A stretch of 64,000 nt of DNA from Mycoplasma sp. CAG:956 (GTDB lineage Bacteria > Bacillota_I > Bacilli_A > RF39 > UBA660), in the NCBI GenBank assembly GCA_000433475.1, contig HF993109.1:62001-126000 (forward strand). The letters run 5' to 3'. Position 1 is the stretch's first letter. Each line of letters opens with the position of its first letter. Below are positions 17,480 through 25,740 of this stretch, piece after piece. The notes below the pieces were generated by a model. The model was given only the letters and a program-made list of their open reading frames with translations, was not told the origin of the DNA and made no database searches. The translations under genes and the position numbers were made by a program.

Positions 17480-17875
17480 ATGAAATTAAAATTTAAGAAT
17501 ACCAATATAAATTATACAGTGAAAAAAACTACTAATAAAGAAGGACTTGCTAGTAATGATTCATGGTTAATGGTTGATTTTAACGTAAATAATGAAGAAT
17601 TTAGTTATCATAATTGTCGTGAATCATTAAGTTTGGGGGAGATTATTGAAGCTTGTACTGTGATACGTAAACTTTACGATGAGCCGGTAGCTGTTAAGAA
17701 AAAAATAACTTTTATTAAAAATTATTTTATAATTTATATAAATAATACACCAGAAAAGAAAAAGATGGTTTTGGAACTGGTTAATTTAGATGATAATAAA
17801 CATAATAATTATAAAGTGTACTTTGAACAAGAAGAAATTTTAGAATTTGTTAATTTATCGCGTAATATTGCTTAG
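17480..17875 (+). CDS. Hypothetical protein, possible WapI-like immunity fold
   Basis: A 131-residue soluble protein. DSWLMVDFNV in the N-terminal half followed by RESLSLGEIIEACTVIRKLYD resembles small beta-rich proteins annotated as WapI-family immunity proteins, but I cannot confirm this. A near-consensus extended -10 (tgatatact) lies upstream, and the start follows gagttgat. It stands 34 bp ahead of the vanY-like gene. No toxin gene is visible next to it, which weakens an immunity role. Confidence 0.55.
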   Translation: MKLKFKNTNINYTVKKTTNKEGLASNDSWLMVDFNVNNEEFSYHNCRESLSLGEIIEACTVIRKLYDEPVAVKKKITFIKNYFIIYINNTPEKKKMVLELVNLDDNKHNNYKVYFEQEEILEFVNLSRNIA

Positions 17876-17909
17876 AAAAGAACCAAGATAATATTAAGGT
17901 AGTGAGTAT

Positions 17910-18917
17910 ATGAAAAAGAAAAAAATAATTAAGGTAGCAGTTATTTTTCTAATGGGGGCGGTGTTATTTTTGACTATTAATAAATATATGTTAAATAAGG
18001 ATAATAAAAAAGAAAATTTGGATAATAATAACGTTAAAGAGCCTGATAACAATGATAATAATAAAGTCCCCGCTAACGATAAGGTTTTTGATGAAAAGAA
18101 TAAAGAAATAAATAATAATACTAATGATAGTAAAAATAATAATTCTGATACTAATAATAAGAATAATGATACTAATAATGAGGCTTCTAAAGATAAAAGT
18201 AATGAAAAAAAAGAACAGAGTAGCAATAATAAGCAAGAAGATATTGATACTAAATTAACTAAGGCTTATCCTCTTTTAGATAAAATTAGGGGTGAGAAAA
18301 TAGATAAAGGAACTACGGCTAAGGGGTTTAAAATAACGGAAATAAATGGGGTAACTTATATTGATGATGTTATGATGGTTAATAAGACTTATAGTTTACC
18401 TAGTGATTATATGCCGGTAGATACAGTAGAAAGTCCGGAAGGTAAAACTAATACTTGTAATAAATGTATTAATAAGATTGCCTATAAATCATTTTTAAAT
18501 ATGCAGGCTGATGCGAAGGCTCTTGGGTTAAATATTTATATTGCTAGTGGGTATCGTCCTTATGTTAGTCAGAATAAAATTTATAATAATTATATTAAAA
18601 GAGATGGTAAAAAGGCCGCTGATACTTATTCAGCAAGACCGGGTTATTCTGAGCACCAGTCATCTTATGCATTTGATTTAAATTCTATTAATGATTCTTT
18701 TGCTAAAACTGATGAAGGAAAATGGGTTAATAATAATGCTTATCTTTATGGGTTTATTATTAGATTTCCTAAGGGAAAAAGTGATTATACCGGCTATAAA
18801 TACGAATCATGGCATCTTCGCTATGCAGGTTATGACTTAGCTAAAAAGTTATATAACGATGGTAATTGGCTAAGTTTAGAAGAATATTTTGGAGTAGATA
18901 GTAAATATCAAGATTAG
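17910..18917 (+). CDS. D-alanyl-D-alanine carboxypeptidase, VanY/M15B family
   Basis: 335 residues. An N-terminal membrane anchor at about 8-25 is followed by an Asn/Asp/Lys-rich linker to about 110, then the peptidase domain (170-320). Zinc-site residues are His249 and Asp256 in SEHQSSYAFD and His302 in WHLRY, with the catalytic Glu299. The usual Gly of the SxHQxG motif is Ser. The enzyme trims the terminal D-Ala of wall peptides outside the membrane. A Gly-x-Arg-Pro substrate loop (ASGYRPYVSQ) is intact. Confidence 0.88.
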   Translation: MKKKKIIKVAVIFLMGAVLFLTINKYMLNKDNKKENLDNNNVKEPDNNDNNKVPANDKVFDEKNKEINNNTNDSKNNNSDTNNKNNDTNNEASKDKSNEKKEQSSNNKQEDIDTKLTKAYPLLDKIRGEKIDKGTTAKGFKITEINGVTYIDDVMMVNKTYSLPSDYMPVDTVESPEGKTNTCNKCINKIAYKSFLNMQADAKALGLNIYIASGYRPYVSQNKIYNNYIKRDGKKAADTYSARPGYSEHQSSYAFDLNSINDSFAKTDEGKWVNNNAYLYGFIIRFPKGKSDYTGYKYESWHLRYAGYDLAKKLYNDGNWLSLEEYFGVDSKYQD

Positions 18918-18921
18918 TAGT

Positions 18922-20409
18922 ATGAAGAAGTATGAGAAATTAAAGAAAAATAGCAAAAAAGCAATTAAATATCATTTGTTTTATAGTGTTATTGTTTGTT
19001 TTTTAACCTCGACTATTTTAAATTTTAGTTATAAAATTAATAATTTAGAGATAGTAAATCGTTTTTTAACTATAATTCATTTAGATAATGTTATTGCTCC
19101 TATTATGCGATTTAAGCCCACAGTTGGTGTTTTTGCTTCCTTTTTTAATCAATTAAGTGGGACGGGCTCGATTGCTTTAAGTCTTTTAAATATGATAAAT
19201 AATTTTATATTTAAAAAGATTATGCCATCTTCTTGGATTATTATTTTATCAGTTTTAACATTTTTACTTATTTATGTTTTTGTCTCAACAATAATTAATG
19301 TCGGTAAGAATCGTTACTTTTTAGAACATTATAGTTATCAAGATACTAGTGTTAATAAGTTATTATTTGTTTATTATACAAAAAGTATATTTAATGTTGG
19401 CGAAGTAATGTTAACAAAAATGATTAGATCTTTCTTATGGTATTTTACTATTATTGGAGGATTTATTAAACATTATGAGTATAGTATGATTCCTTACCTT
19501 TTAGCAGAAAATCCAACTATTAAAGTTAAAGAAGCATTCATGATGTCAAAGACTATGACCAATAATCATAAATGGGAAATGTTTATGTTAGATATAAGTT
19601 TTATTCCTTGGTATATTTTAGGTCCTTTAACTTTAGGTATGAGTAATATTTTTTATTTTCGTCCTTATAAAGAAATGGTTAAGGCTAATCTTTATTTGGA
19701 ATATCGAAGAGAACTAATTAAAGATTATCCTGGTATTTTTAAAGATAAATATTTAGATTGTCCAAATACTAAGTTGGCATATCCAGATAATTTATATTTT
19801 ATAAAAGAGATAAGAAGTGTTAAAGGGTTTAAATATGATTATAATTGTGATTATGATATTTGGGATTTAATTTTAATTTTCTTTAATGTTGCTAATATTG
19901 GGTGGCTTTGGGAAATAATGTTATGTCTAATATATGAAGAAAGACTAGTTAATAAAGGAACAATGTTTGGACCTTGGCTACCTATTTATGGGTTTGGAGC
20001 GGTCTTTATTTTAGTTTTATTAAAGAAGTATCGTAAGAATCCTTATCAATTATTTTTAATGGCATTTTTATTATGTGGAATCTTAGAATATACAACAGCT
20101 TGGTATTTAGAAACTTTTAAAGGATTAAAATGGTGGGATTATACAGGATTCTTTTTAAACATTCATGGTCGAGTTTGTTTAGAAGGTTTAATGCTTTTTG
20201 GCTTTGGAGGCTGCATTTTAACATATATGGTCTGTCCGTTGTTAAAAAATTTATATAAAAAGATTAATATTAACGTAAAAAAAACTGTTTGTATCGTTTT
20301 AGTTTGTTTATATTTAGTTGATTTGGGATATTCTCATTTTCATCCTAATACTGGGGTAGGAATTACTAATCCAGTAAAAGTTAATACGATTCTTGAGTTA
20401 AAAAAGTAG
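18922..20409 (+). CDS. DUF975 / CmpB-type membrane fusion protein
   Basis: 495 residues with roughly ten membrane segments. The N-terminal half resembles DUF975 membrane proteins (AFMMSKTMTNNHKWEMF is the conserved cytoplasmic stretch). The C-terminal half carries the PF06541 (CmpB, putative ABC permease) pattern WEIMLCLIYEERLVNKG, GPWLPIYGFGA and WWDYTGFFLNIHGRVC. I have usually seen these as separate proteins. No ATPase lies nearby, and a transport function is unproven. It begins 4 bp after the vanY gene, so the two are probably coexpressed. Confidence 0.75.
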   Translation: MKKYEKLKKNSKKAIKYHLFYSVIVCFLTSTILNFSYKINNLEIVNRFLTIIHLDNVIAPIMRFKPTVGVFASFFNQLSGTGSIALSLLNMINNFIFKKIMPSSWIIILSVLTFLLIYVFVSTIINVGKNRYFLEHYSYQDTSVNKLLFVYYTKSIFNVGEVMLTKMIRSFLWYFTIIGGFIKHYEYSMIPYLLAENPTIKVKEAFMMSKTMTNNHKWEMFMLDISFIPWYILGPLTLGMSNIFYFRPYKEMVKANLYLEYRRELIKDYPGIFKDKYLDCPNTKLAYPDNLYFIKEIRSVKGFKYDYNCDYDIWDLILIFFNVANIGWLWEIMLCLIYEERLVNKGTMFGPWLPIYGFGAVFILVLLKKYRKNPYQLFLMAFLLCGILEYTTAWYLETFKGLKWWDYTGFFLNIHGRVCLEGLMLFGFGGCILTYMVCPLLKNLYKKININVKKTVCIVLVCLYLVDLGYSHFHPNTGVGITNPVKVNTILELKK

Positions 20410-20434
20410 GAAAATTCTTAAAAATTTAGACCTT

Positions 20435-20475
20435 AAAAAACTTCTTTCATATAATAAAGAGAAAGGAGTTTTTTT
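20435..20475 (+). terminator. Terminator hairpin that contains the next gene's ribosome-binding site
   Basis: aaaaaacttctttc (20435-20448) pairs with gaaaggagtttttt (20461-20474) over 14 bp with one G-U, loop 12. The right arm is AAAGGAG, the only ribosome-binding site of the ORF at 20476, and the T-run ends at the ATG. It therefore ends the upstream transcript and could mask translation of the downstream one. Confidence 0.75.
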
Positions 20476-20706
20476 ATGTATTATAACTATAATTATGATT
20501 ATCGTAATCAAAATGGAAATCGTTTTGTTTTTCCTTTTTTATTAGGTGGATTAGCGGGCGGTGCTTTAGTAGGGGTTACAAGACCACGACCAGTATATGT
20601 TAATGGACCTACTTATCAGCCTTATAAACCTTATCCATATTATCTTAATAATTATTATCCAGGGATGCATGGTACTTACTCTAATTCATACTATGGTTAT
20701 TATTAA
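20476..20706 (+). CDS. Small Tyr/Pro/Asn-rich protein
   Basis: 76 residues with a Tyr/Asn-rich N-terminus, a short glycine-rich hydrophobic patch (FLLGGLAGGALVG, about 21-33) and a Tyr/Pro-rich tail ending NSYYGYY. Composition is like small coat or surface proteins of spore formers, but there is no recognisable family. AAAGGAG precedes the ATG and lies inside a hairpin. The 3' end overlaps the convergent SEDS gene by 26 bp. Confidence 0.6.
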   Translation: MYYNYNYDYRNQNGNRFVFPFLLGGLAGGALVGVTRPRPVYVNGPTYQPYKPYPYYLNNYYPGMHGTYSNSYYGYY

Positions 20707-21661
20707 ATTTACGCAGAGCCAGTCCTAACATTAAAAAAGTAGAAATGGTATGACTGCCGCCATAACTTAAAAAGGGTAGAGGAATACCGATTACTGGTAA
20801 AAGATTTAAATTCATTCCTATATTTTCAATAATTTGAAAGGCTAATATGCAAAAAAGAAGATTGCTTAAGGGTTGTTTATAAAAAATTAAAATTAATAAA
20901 ATAAGAAAATATGAACTAAGAATAAAAAGAAAATTAATAGAACTTTTACTAAGTAAGTAGGCAAAAAAGAAATCATTGTTAGCTTCAGGAAAATAAAGAA
21001 GTTTGCCTGAGGCAAGAGATATTAGAGCATTGTTTACTTGCATATTATCTTGATTTTTAAAAGAAGTAAGGCGGTCTAGACGATAATAAATACTAGTATT
21101 AAAGATATCGATAAAGGTATCTTTTTTATAAATATATAAATATAATAGACTTATGATAAGAAAAATAAAGACAATAAAGAAAATAAATATTTCTTTTTTA
21201 GAGAAGAACTTAGGAAGAAAATAAAGAAAGATAATACCATAGATAATTACTGCTCCTGTATCAGGTTCAATGAACGTTAAAATACTGGGAATAAGAAAAC
21301 TTAAGAGATAGAGTATCTTACTTTTAAAAGTATTATTTGGTAAATAGAAAGATATAAGAATTAGACTAAATTTGGTTATTTCTGAAGGTTGAATAGAGAA
21401 TTTATATAATTTTAACCAGCCACGAGAACCATTGGTATAAGGATGAAAAAGGACTACTATTAATAAAATAATACTTAAAAGATAAAGAAAGATACTAAGT
21501 TTTTTTAAATATTTTTCTTTAAGATTAACGATAATAAATAAACTAATGAGTCCTAATAAAAACCAAATTATCTGTTTTATTTGGTAATTACTTTTAAGAT
21601 AATAGATACTTAATAATTCTAAAATAAAGATGGGGATTAAAATAATTATATTCTTTTTCAT
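20681..21661 (-). CDS. RodA/FtsW-family SEDS protein
   Basis: About 326 residues from ATG 21661, with ten predicted membrane segments. Family marks are NGSRGWLKL, IQPSEITKFSL, EPDTGAV, the RLDRLTSF loop and PFLSYGGSH near the C-terminus. It is shorter and more diverged than the SEDS gene at 7800, fitting RodA or a sporulation-specific paralogue. No ribosome-binding site is visible, but a TATACT six bases ahead of the ATG would place transcription start at or near the start codon. A TTG at 21679 is an alternative start. Confidence 0.82.
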   Translation of the reverse strand: MKKNIIILIPIFILELLSIYYLKSNYQIKQIIWFLLGLISLFIIVNLKEKYLKKLSIFLYLLSIILLIVVLFHPYTNGSRGWLKLYKFSIQPSEITKFSLILISFYLPNNTFKSKILYLLSFLIPSILTFIEPDTGAVIIYGIIFLYFLPKFFSKKEIFIFFIVFIFLIISLLYLYIYKKDTFIDIFNTSIYYRLDRLTSFKNQDNMQVNNALISLASGKLLYFPEANNDFFFAYLLSKSSINFLFILSSYFLILLILIFYKQPLSNLLFCILAFQIIENIGMNLNLLPVIGIPLPFLSYGGSHTISTFLMLGLALRKFNNNHSMN

Positions 21662-21727
21662 ATTTGTAGTATAACCCAAAGAAACTTTAATTATGTTAAA
21701 ACATAAACTATTTTAGGAGGAATTCTT

Positions 21728-22012
21728 ATGAATGAGAGATTACCAAAAGTATTTGTTAATAAAATTGATAAAACTTTAAATGTAAATCAAGAAGCAACGA
21801 TAAGTTCTAGAAAAAATAGTAGTCTTAATTGGAATAAAATTTTAGATGATAAAGATAAGTATTTATTTAATCATCAGTATCTAATTACTTTAAATAATAA
21901 TGAAACAATAGAGGATAGTATTATTAGTAAACAGCAAAATAAAATTTTAACTTTAAATGGGAAGAAGATAGATATTTCAGATATTAAGAGTGTTGTTGAA
22001 ATTAAAAAATAA
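21728..22012 (+). CDS. Hypothetical protein, 94 residues
   Basis: A charged, soluble small protein (LPKVFVNKIDKTLN, LNWNKILDDKDKY, LNGKKIDISDIKSVVEIKK). AGGAGG ahead of the ATG makes expression likely. I do not recognise it. It is divergent from the SEDS gene and convergent with the EIIB-domain gene. Confidence 0.65.
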   Translation: MNERLPKVFVNKIDKTLNVNQEATISSRKNSSLNWNKILDDKDKYLFNHQYLITLNNNETIEDSIISKQQNKILTLNGKKIDISDIKSVVEIKK

Positions 22013-22033
22013 AAAAGTAGGAATAAATCCTAC
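22003..22033 (-). terminator. Terminator of the EIIB-domain gene
   Basis: On the minus strand gtagga and tcctac form a stem with a 5-base loop followed by TTTTTTATTTTTT. The stem begins inside the TAG stop codon of the gene at 22030. Confidence 0.8.
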
Positions 22034-22359
22034 AGTAAGTCATCAATACATTTTTTTAGCTCTTTAGCATCTTTACCAAAGATAATTTTTAATTGGTTAT
22101 CAATTTCTACAATACCAGTAGCTCCTAATGATGTAATACCATCTTTATTAACTTTAGAAACATCTTTTAAAATAACTTTAAAGCGTGACATGGAACATTC
22201 AGCATTAATTATATTATCTTTGCCTCCTAAGTATTGAACTAACTTATTAACTTCTTTTGCAAAGTCTTTTTTATGAAATTTAATTACTACTAGAGCAATA
22301 ATTAAAAGTACTGCAAGTATTACAGCATATTGTATATAAACATTTATATTTACATTCAT
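22030..22359 (-). CDS. Membrane-tethered PTS EIIB (glucose-family) domain
   Basis: 109 residues: one membrane segment at about 9-27, then a complete glucose-type IIB domain (LVQYLGGKDNIINAECSMSRF, VSKVNKDGITSLGATGIVEI, LKIIFGKDA). Cys55 occupies the phospho-cysteine position. In normal PTS permeases this domain is fused to a IIC transporter; here it is alone on a single anchor and no IIC or IIA gene is near. It could serve an orphan IIC or act as a sensor or regulatory phosphocarrier. Confidence 0.78.
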   Translation of the reverse strand: MNVNINVYIQYAVILAVLLIIALVVIKFHKKDFAKEVNKLVQYLGGKDNIINAECSMSRFKVILKDVSKVNKDGITSLGATGIVEIDNQLKIIFGKDAKELKKCIDDLL

Positions 22360-22472
22360 CTTTCTTCACCCATTTAATTATACTATATTACCTTTAAAAA
22401 TAAAAGCAGCAAGGTAGCATATTAAAAAATTAATCATAAATTATTAGTGAATACAAGAAAGGGGAATATGTT

Positions 22473-22907
22473 ATGTGTAATAAGAATAATCAAGATCCAA
22501 ACTCTATTGCTGATATTTTAAAAGTTATTTTAGTTCTGCAACAAAATGCTTGTCCAGATTCATGTCTTGATACTTGCGATCGTCCAATGTTAGGTGGAGG
22601 TACTTCTTGTTTAGTATGTAATACCCGTCCAGTTATGCTTTATACAAATTGTGGCAATTCGGTTCCTTGGAGTATGCCTACTACTAAAGATGTAACAGCA
22701 GCTTGCTCTACTACAGGAGTTACTTGTTCTTCAGTTTTCCGTGTCGAAAAAGTCGAAAATAATTGTGCAACATTTAGAGTCTTACAAGATAATCCAGATA
22801 CTACTAGTTTATATCCTTATGTTGCTACTAATTCTTTCTTCACTATGAATTTAAGTTGTCTATGTTGTTTAAGATGTTTATCTGATACTTATGTAGAATG
22901 TGTTTAA
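22473..22907 (+). CDS. CotY/CotZ-like spore coat protein
   Basis: 144 residues with 18 cysteines. The segments VFRVEKVENNCATFRVL and ATNSFFTMNLSCLCCLRCL align by eye with the conserved core of CotY/CotZ, the disulfide-linked proteins of the Bacillus spore crust. AAAGGGG precedes the ATG. A CATAAATT box at 22435-22442 resembles the -10 of mother-cell sigma factors. It supports sporulation in this lineage together with spoIVA. Confidence 0.72.
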   Translation: MCNKNNQDPNSIADILKVILVLQQNACPDSCLDTCDRPMLGGGTSCLVCNTRPVMLYTNCGNSVPWSMPTTKDVTAACSTTGVTCSSVFRVEKVENNCATFRVLQDNPDTTSLYPYVATNSFFTMNLSCLCCLRCLSDTYVECV

Positions 22908-22929
22908 AAAAAGACCGTAAGGTCTTTTT
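22903..22929. terminator. Bidirectional terminator between convergent genes
   Basis: AAAAAGACC and GGTCTTTTT with loop GTAA, flanked by A's and T's. It serves the CotY/CotZ-like gene (plus) and the phosphoesterase gene (minus). Confidence 0.85.
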
Positions 22930-22931
22930 AA

Positions 22932-23855
22932 CTATTCTTTATAGAAGCGATATAAATTAATTGAGGGTTGGTTAAACATTCTAAAGTTTATATTACTAGT
23001 TCCTAGTCCTGATGAGATATAAAGTTTGGTATTACCAAGATTATAGTAATCATTATGATATTTTTTAGCTCCTTTGATATTTATTAAGCCACCTATGTAA
23101 GGAAGTTTAATAATACCACCGTGAGAGTGTCCTGACATTATAATATTATAGTTATCATTAATTATATTATCTGCATCATCTGGTTTATGAATTAAGGCTA
23201 TTTTATAGTTAGCAGATGTTTTTATTGTACTTGGCAAGGAAGTAATTCCTACTAATTCAATAGGGTCGATATCGTTATTATAAATTAATTTAGATTCATT
23301 ATTTAAAAGAGTAAAGCCACTGTTAGTTATTAAATCACTGGAATAAGAATTTTTACTATCTTCATCACTTAATATAGCAAATTTGCCAATGTTAGCTTCT
23401 ATTTTACTTAAATTAACGGTTATTTCAGCTTTTATTTTATCAGTAGGATTAATACTTTTATCGACTAAATCACCAGTAAAAACTATAATATCAGGTTTTA
23501 ATTCATTAACTTTATTAACTATTTTTTTAAGGCTAGTTTCATTAATAGTAGTACCATAATGAATATCACTTATTTGGACTATTTTCATGCCATCAAAGCC
23601 AGTAGGAATATTATTATCAATAATGCTATATTCTTTAGTTACGATCTGGGATACCCCATAAAAGCGAATAAAAATTACTAAGCAAATAATAATAATTAGT
23701 AATTTTTTTAATAATTTGAAATGGTGATGGGAATTAACATCACTAAATTCTTCATGGGTAGTAGCTTCTTCTTTCTTATCTTCACTAGAAGTTATATTTA
23801 GAGTTTCTTTACTATCTAACTTAATTTTTTTCTTTTTTTCTTTTTCTTTTTTCAT
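22932..23855 (-). CDS. Membrane-anchored metallophosphoesterase (YkuE-like)
   Basis: 307 residues. A Lys/Glu-rich cytoplasmic N-terminus of about 48 residues is followed by one membrane segment and a calcineurin-type phosphoesterase domain with the metal motifs ISDIHYG, FTGDLVD and GHSHGG. Family members include YkuE and UDP-diacylglucosamine hydrolases; the substrate here is not determined. The catalytic domain should face outside. It is last in a minus-strand run with the CPBP protease and thioredoxin-like genes. Confidence 0.85.
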   Translation of the reverse strand: MKKEKEKKKKIKLDSKETLNITSSEDKKEEATTHEEFSDVNSHHHFKLLKKLLIIIICLVIFIRFYGVSQIVTKEYSIIDNNIPTGFDGMKIVQISDIHYGTTINETSLKKIVNKVNELKPDIIVFTGDLVDKSINPTDKIKAEITVNLSKIEANIGKFAILSDEDSKNSYSSDLITNSGFTLLNNESKLIYNNDIDPIELVGITSLPSTIKTSANYKIALIHKPDDADNIINDNYNIIMSGHSHGGIIKLPYIGGLINIKGAKKYHNDYYNLGNTKLYISSGLGTSNINFRMFNQPSINLYRFYKE

Positions 23856-23866
23856 AAATATTCCTA

Positions 23867-24541
23867 TTAGATAACATTAGTAAGTACCATTAAAATAATA
23901 CTTAAGCTATTATGAATTGAGTGGATAACCATTGTTGTGTAAATATTATCAGTTTCCATATAAATCTTACCAAAGGCTAAAGATAGGGCTCCGTAAGGAA
24001 TAAAGTAAAGAAGTTCAACAGGACTTGTGATGCCATTTAAAACATGAACACCAGCAAATAAGAGGGCAGTAAATATGATAAATATATTCTTGTTTTTAAA
24101 GGCATCTTTAAAATTACCACGGAAGGTTAATTCTTCAATAAAGGGAGCAAACATCATAGTTGATATAATCATATAAATAGGGTATTTAGTAATCATCTGA
24201 CGATTTATTTCTTCATTATTACCAATATTTCCAACGACATTATAAATAATAGCATTACTAAGCATCATAATTACAAGCCCAATAAGCCATAATTTAAGAC
24301 CATATTTTAAATATTTTTTATGATTTTCATTAAATTTAGCATAGTCATTTTTTAGCTTTTTATAGTTCATTAAACTTAGTACTATTACTAAAATAAGTTC
24401 CATTATAATATAAAGTATATTATTAATTAGAAAATTATCTTTAATTAAAATATTGTAAAATAAAAGTTGAAAACCAATTTGTAAAAAATAAAAAAGAAAT
24501 AAACCTAGTAAGCCTTTACCAAATTCTAAAATTCTATTCAT
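23867..24541 (-). CDS. CPBP-family intramembrane metalloprotease
   Basis: About 224 residues and eight membrane segments. The active-site motifs of the CAAX/bacteriocin-processing family are present: EELTFRG, FAGVHVL and HSIHN. Such proteins process prenylated proteins in eukaryotes and often confer bacteriocin self-immunity in Bacillota. ATG 24541 has GTGAGGG upstream and overlaps the preceding gene by 8 bp, showing coupling. A GTG at 24556 is the alternative start. Confidence 0.83.
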   Translation of the reverse strand: MNRILEFGKGLLGLFLFYFLQIGFQLLFYNILIKDNFLINNILYIIMELILVIVLSLMNYKKLKNDYAKFNENHKKYLKYGLKLWLIGLVIMMLSNAIIYNVVGNIGNNEEINRQMITKYPIYMIISTMMFAPFIEELTFRGNFKDAFKNKNIFIIFTALLFAGVHVLNGITSPVELLYFIPYGALSLAFGKIYMETDNIYTTMVIHSIHNSLSIILMVLTNVI

Positions 24542-24980
24542 TGATATAACCCTCACTCTTTAAGCGATTAATAATTTTATCTTTAGTTTTTTCACCGACT
24601 AGGCGGGTTGTTGTTGATTTTTCTTCGCCATCAGTAAAAAAAATCGTTGTAGGAGTTCCATTAAAACGAACTAGTTTATTAAATTCTGTTTTTTCATCAT
24701 CACTTAAATTAGTAATATTTATATCATAAAAGTTTAATTTATATTCATTACCAATTTCTTCTAAAACTGGTAAGTAAGCTGTACAATGGGAACAACCAGT
24801 TTGAGTAATTACCAAGACAAAAGTGTTTTTATTATCTATTTTTTCTTTAACTTCAGAAAGTCCAATATTTAAGATGCTTTGATAGTCTTTCTTTCTTCCT
24901 AAAATGAATAGAAGAATACATACTAATATGATTAAGATACATACTAATACTCCTAAAATTATATTTTTTTTCTTTTGCAT
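24534..24980 (-). CDS. Thioredoxin-fold protein, membrane anchored
   Basis: 148 residues from ATG 24980 (GGAG upstream). One membrane segment at 7-28 leads to an extracytoplasmic thioredoxin fold with C63-S-H-C66 and the cis-Pro loop GTPTTIFF. It probably acts as a thiol-disulfide oxidoreductase at the cell surface. It is the first gene of the three-gene minus-strand run. A longer frame to 25022 has no better start signal. Confidence 0.78.
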   Translation of the reverse strand: MQKKKNIILGVLVCILIILVCILLFILGRKKDYQSILNIGLSEVKEKIDNKNTFVLVITQTGCSHCTAYLPVLEEIGNEYKLNFYDINITNLSDDEKTEFNKLVRFNGTPTTIFFTDGEEKSTTTRLVGEKTKDKIINRLKSEGYINE

Positions 24981-25138
24981 AATACCATCTCCGTAATTAA
25001 TAATATCATAAAATATTAGCATTTTCTTCTAATTATCGAAATTTTTATTTATTTTTCATAAATATCTTAAAAAAGCTATAGTAATTTTAAGAAATTATTT
25101 ATATAATCAAAGTATATTGTAGTGAAAGTGAGTAGTTT

Positions 25139-25678
25139 ATGGAAGTAGTAAATTTAGATAATAATAGTGAGTTTGTAAGTACAAAAGTATTTGTAATAGA
25201 TAAGATGGGCAATATTTATAAAAATGGTGATGTATTTAAAGATATAAGACATCGTGTATTTTTATTAGAAATTGCTAATACTTTGTATCCTTTTAATGAA
25301 TTTAGTAAGCATTTAGATAGTAAGGATGTTAGTCCTTATAATATAGCCTTAATTTTTAATATGTTAGGGTTTACGGTTATATTAAATTCGCCTACTAGAA
25401 ATGATGAATTTAGTACGGATTCTCCTAAATATTTAATGATACTAGAAAATCATGAGGCAACACCAGAACAAAGACAAAGCATTAAATATTGTTTAGCACA
25501 TTTTGAGGGCTATTGTGTTGATTTTTGTGCTAAAAATTTACTTGATTTTAATCAATTTTCTAGTGATGCTTTTTCAACCATTACTAAAAGTGGCATTCCA
25601 ACAATTAGTCCATTATCAGCATATGAAAAACATTTAGAAGAAGCAAAAAATAATAGTAAACGTAGACTTTATAAATAA
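25139..25678 (+). CDS. Hypothetical protein, 179 residues
   Basis: A soluble protein with no recognised domain (FVIDKMGNIYKNGD near the start, LDSKDVSPYNIALIFNMLGFTVI in the middle, a KKxxR-type basic tail). The ATG follows gtgagtag, a weak ribosome-binding site. It is followed by a strong terminator shared with hpf, and preceded by an AT-rich promoter region divergent from the thioredoxin-like gene. Confidence 0.65.
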   Translation: MEVVNLDNNSEFVSTKVFVIDKMGNIYKNGDVFKDIRHRVFLLEIANTLYPFNEFSKHLDSKDVSPYNIALIFNMLGFTVILNSPTRNDEFSTDSPKYLMILENHEATPEQRQSIKYCLAHFEGYCVDFCAKNLLDFNQFSSDAFSTITKSGIPTISPLSAYEKHLEEAKNNSKRRLYK

Positions 25679-25681
25679 ACA

Positions 25682-25706
25682 AAAAGAGTGATTGCATCAC
25701 TCTTTT
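25682..25706. terminator. Bidirectional terminator
   Basis: AAAAGAGTGAT and ATCACTCTTTT pair perfectly over 11 bp with a 3-base loop. It lies between the convergent 25139 gene and hpf. Confidence 0.9.
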
Positions 25707-25740
25707 AAAAATCTATATATTAATTGTCTTTTTAGTTAAA

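Noticed and set aside
17480..17875. Toxin-immunity pair based on the WapI-like look of the protein
   Set aside because: No toxin or secretion-linked gene adjacent; resemblance is too weak.
17894..18236. Hydrophobic minus-strand frames opposite the vanY gene
   Set aside because: They are the complement of the Asn/Asp/Lys-rich linker (AAT/GAT/AAA codons read as Ile/Leu/Phe); artefact of base composition.
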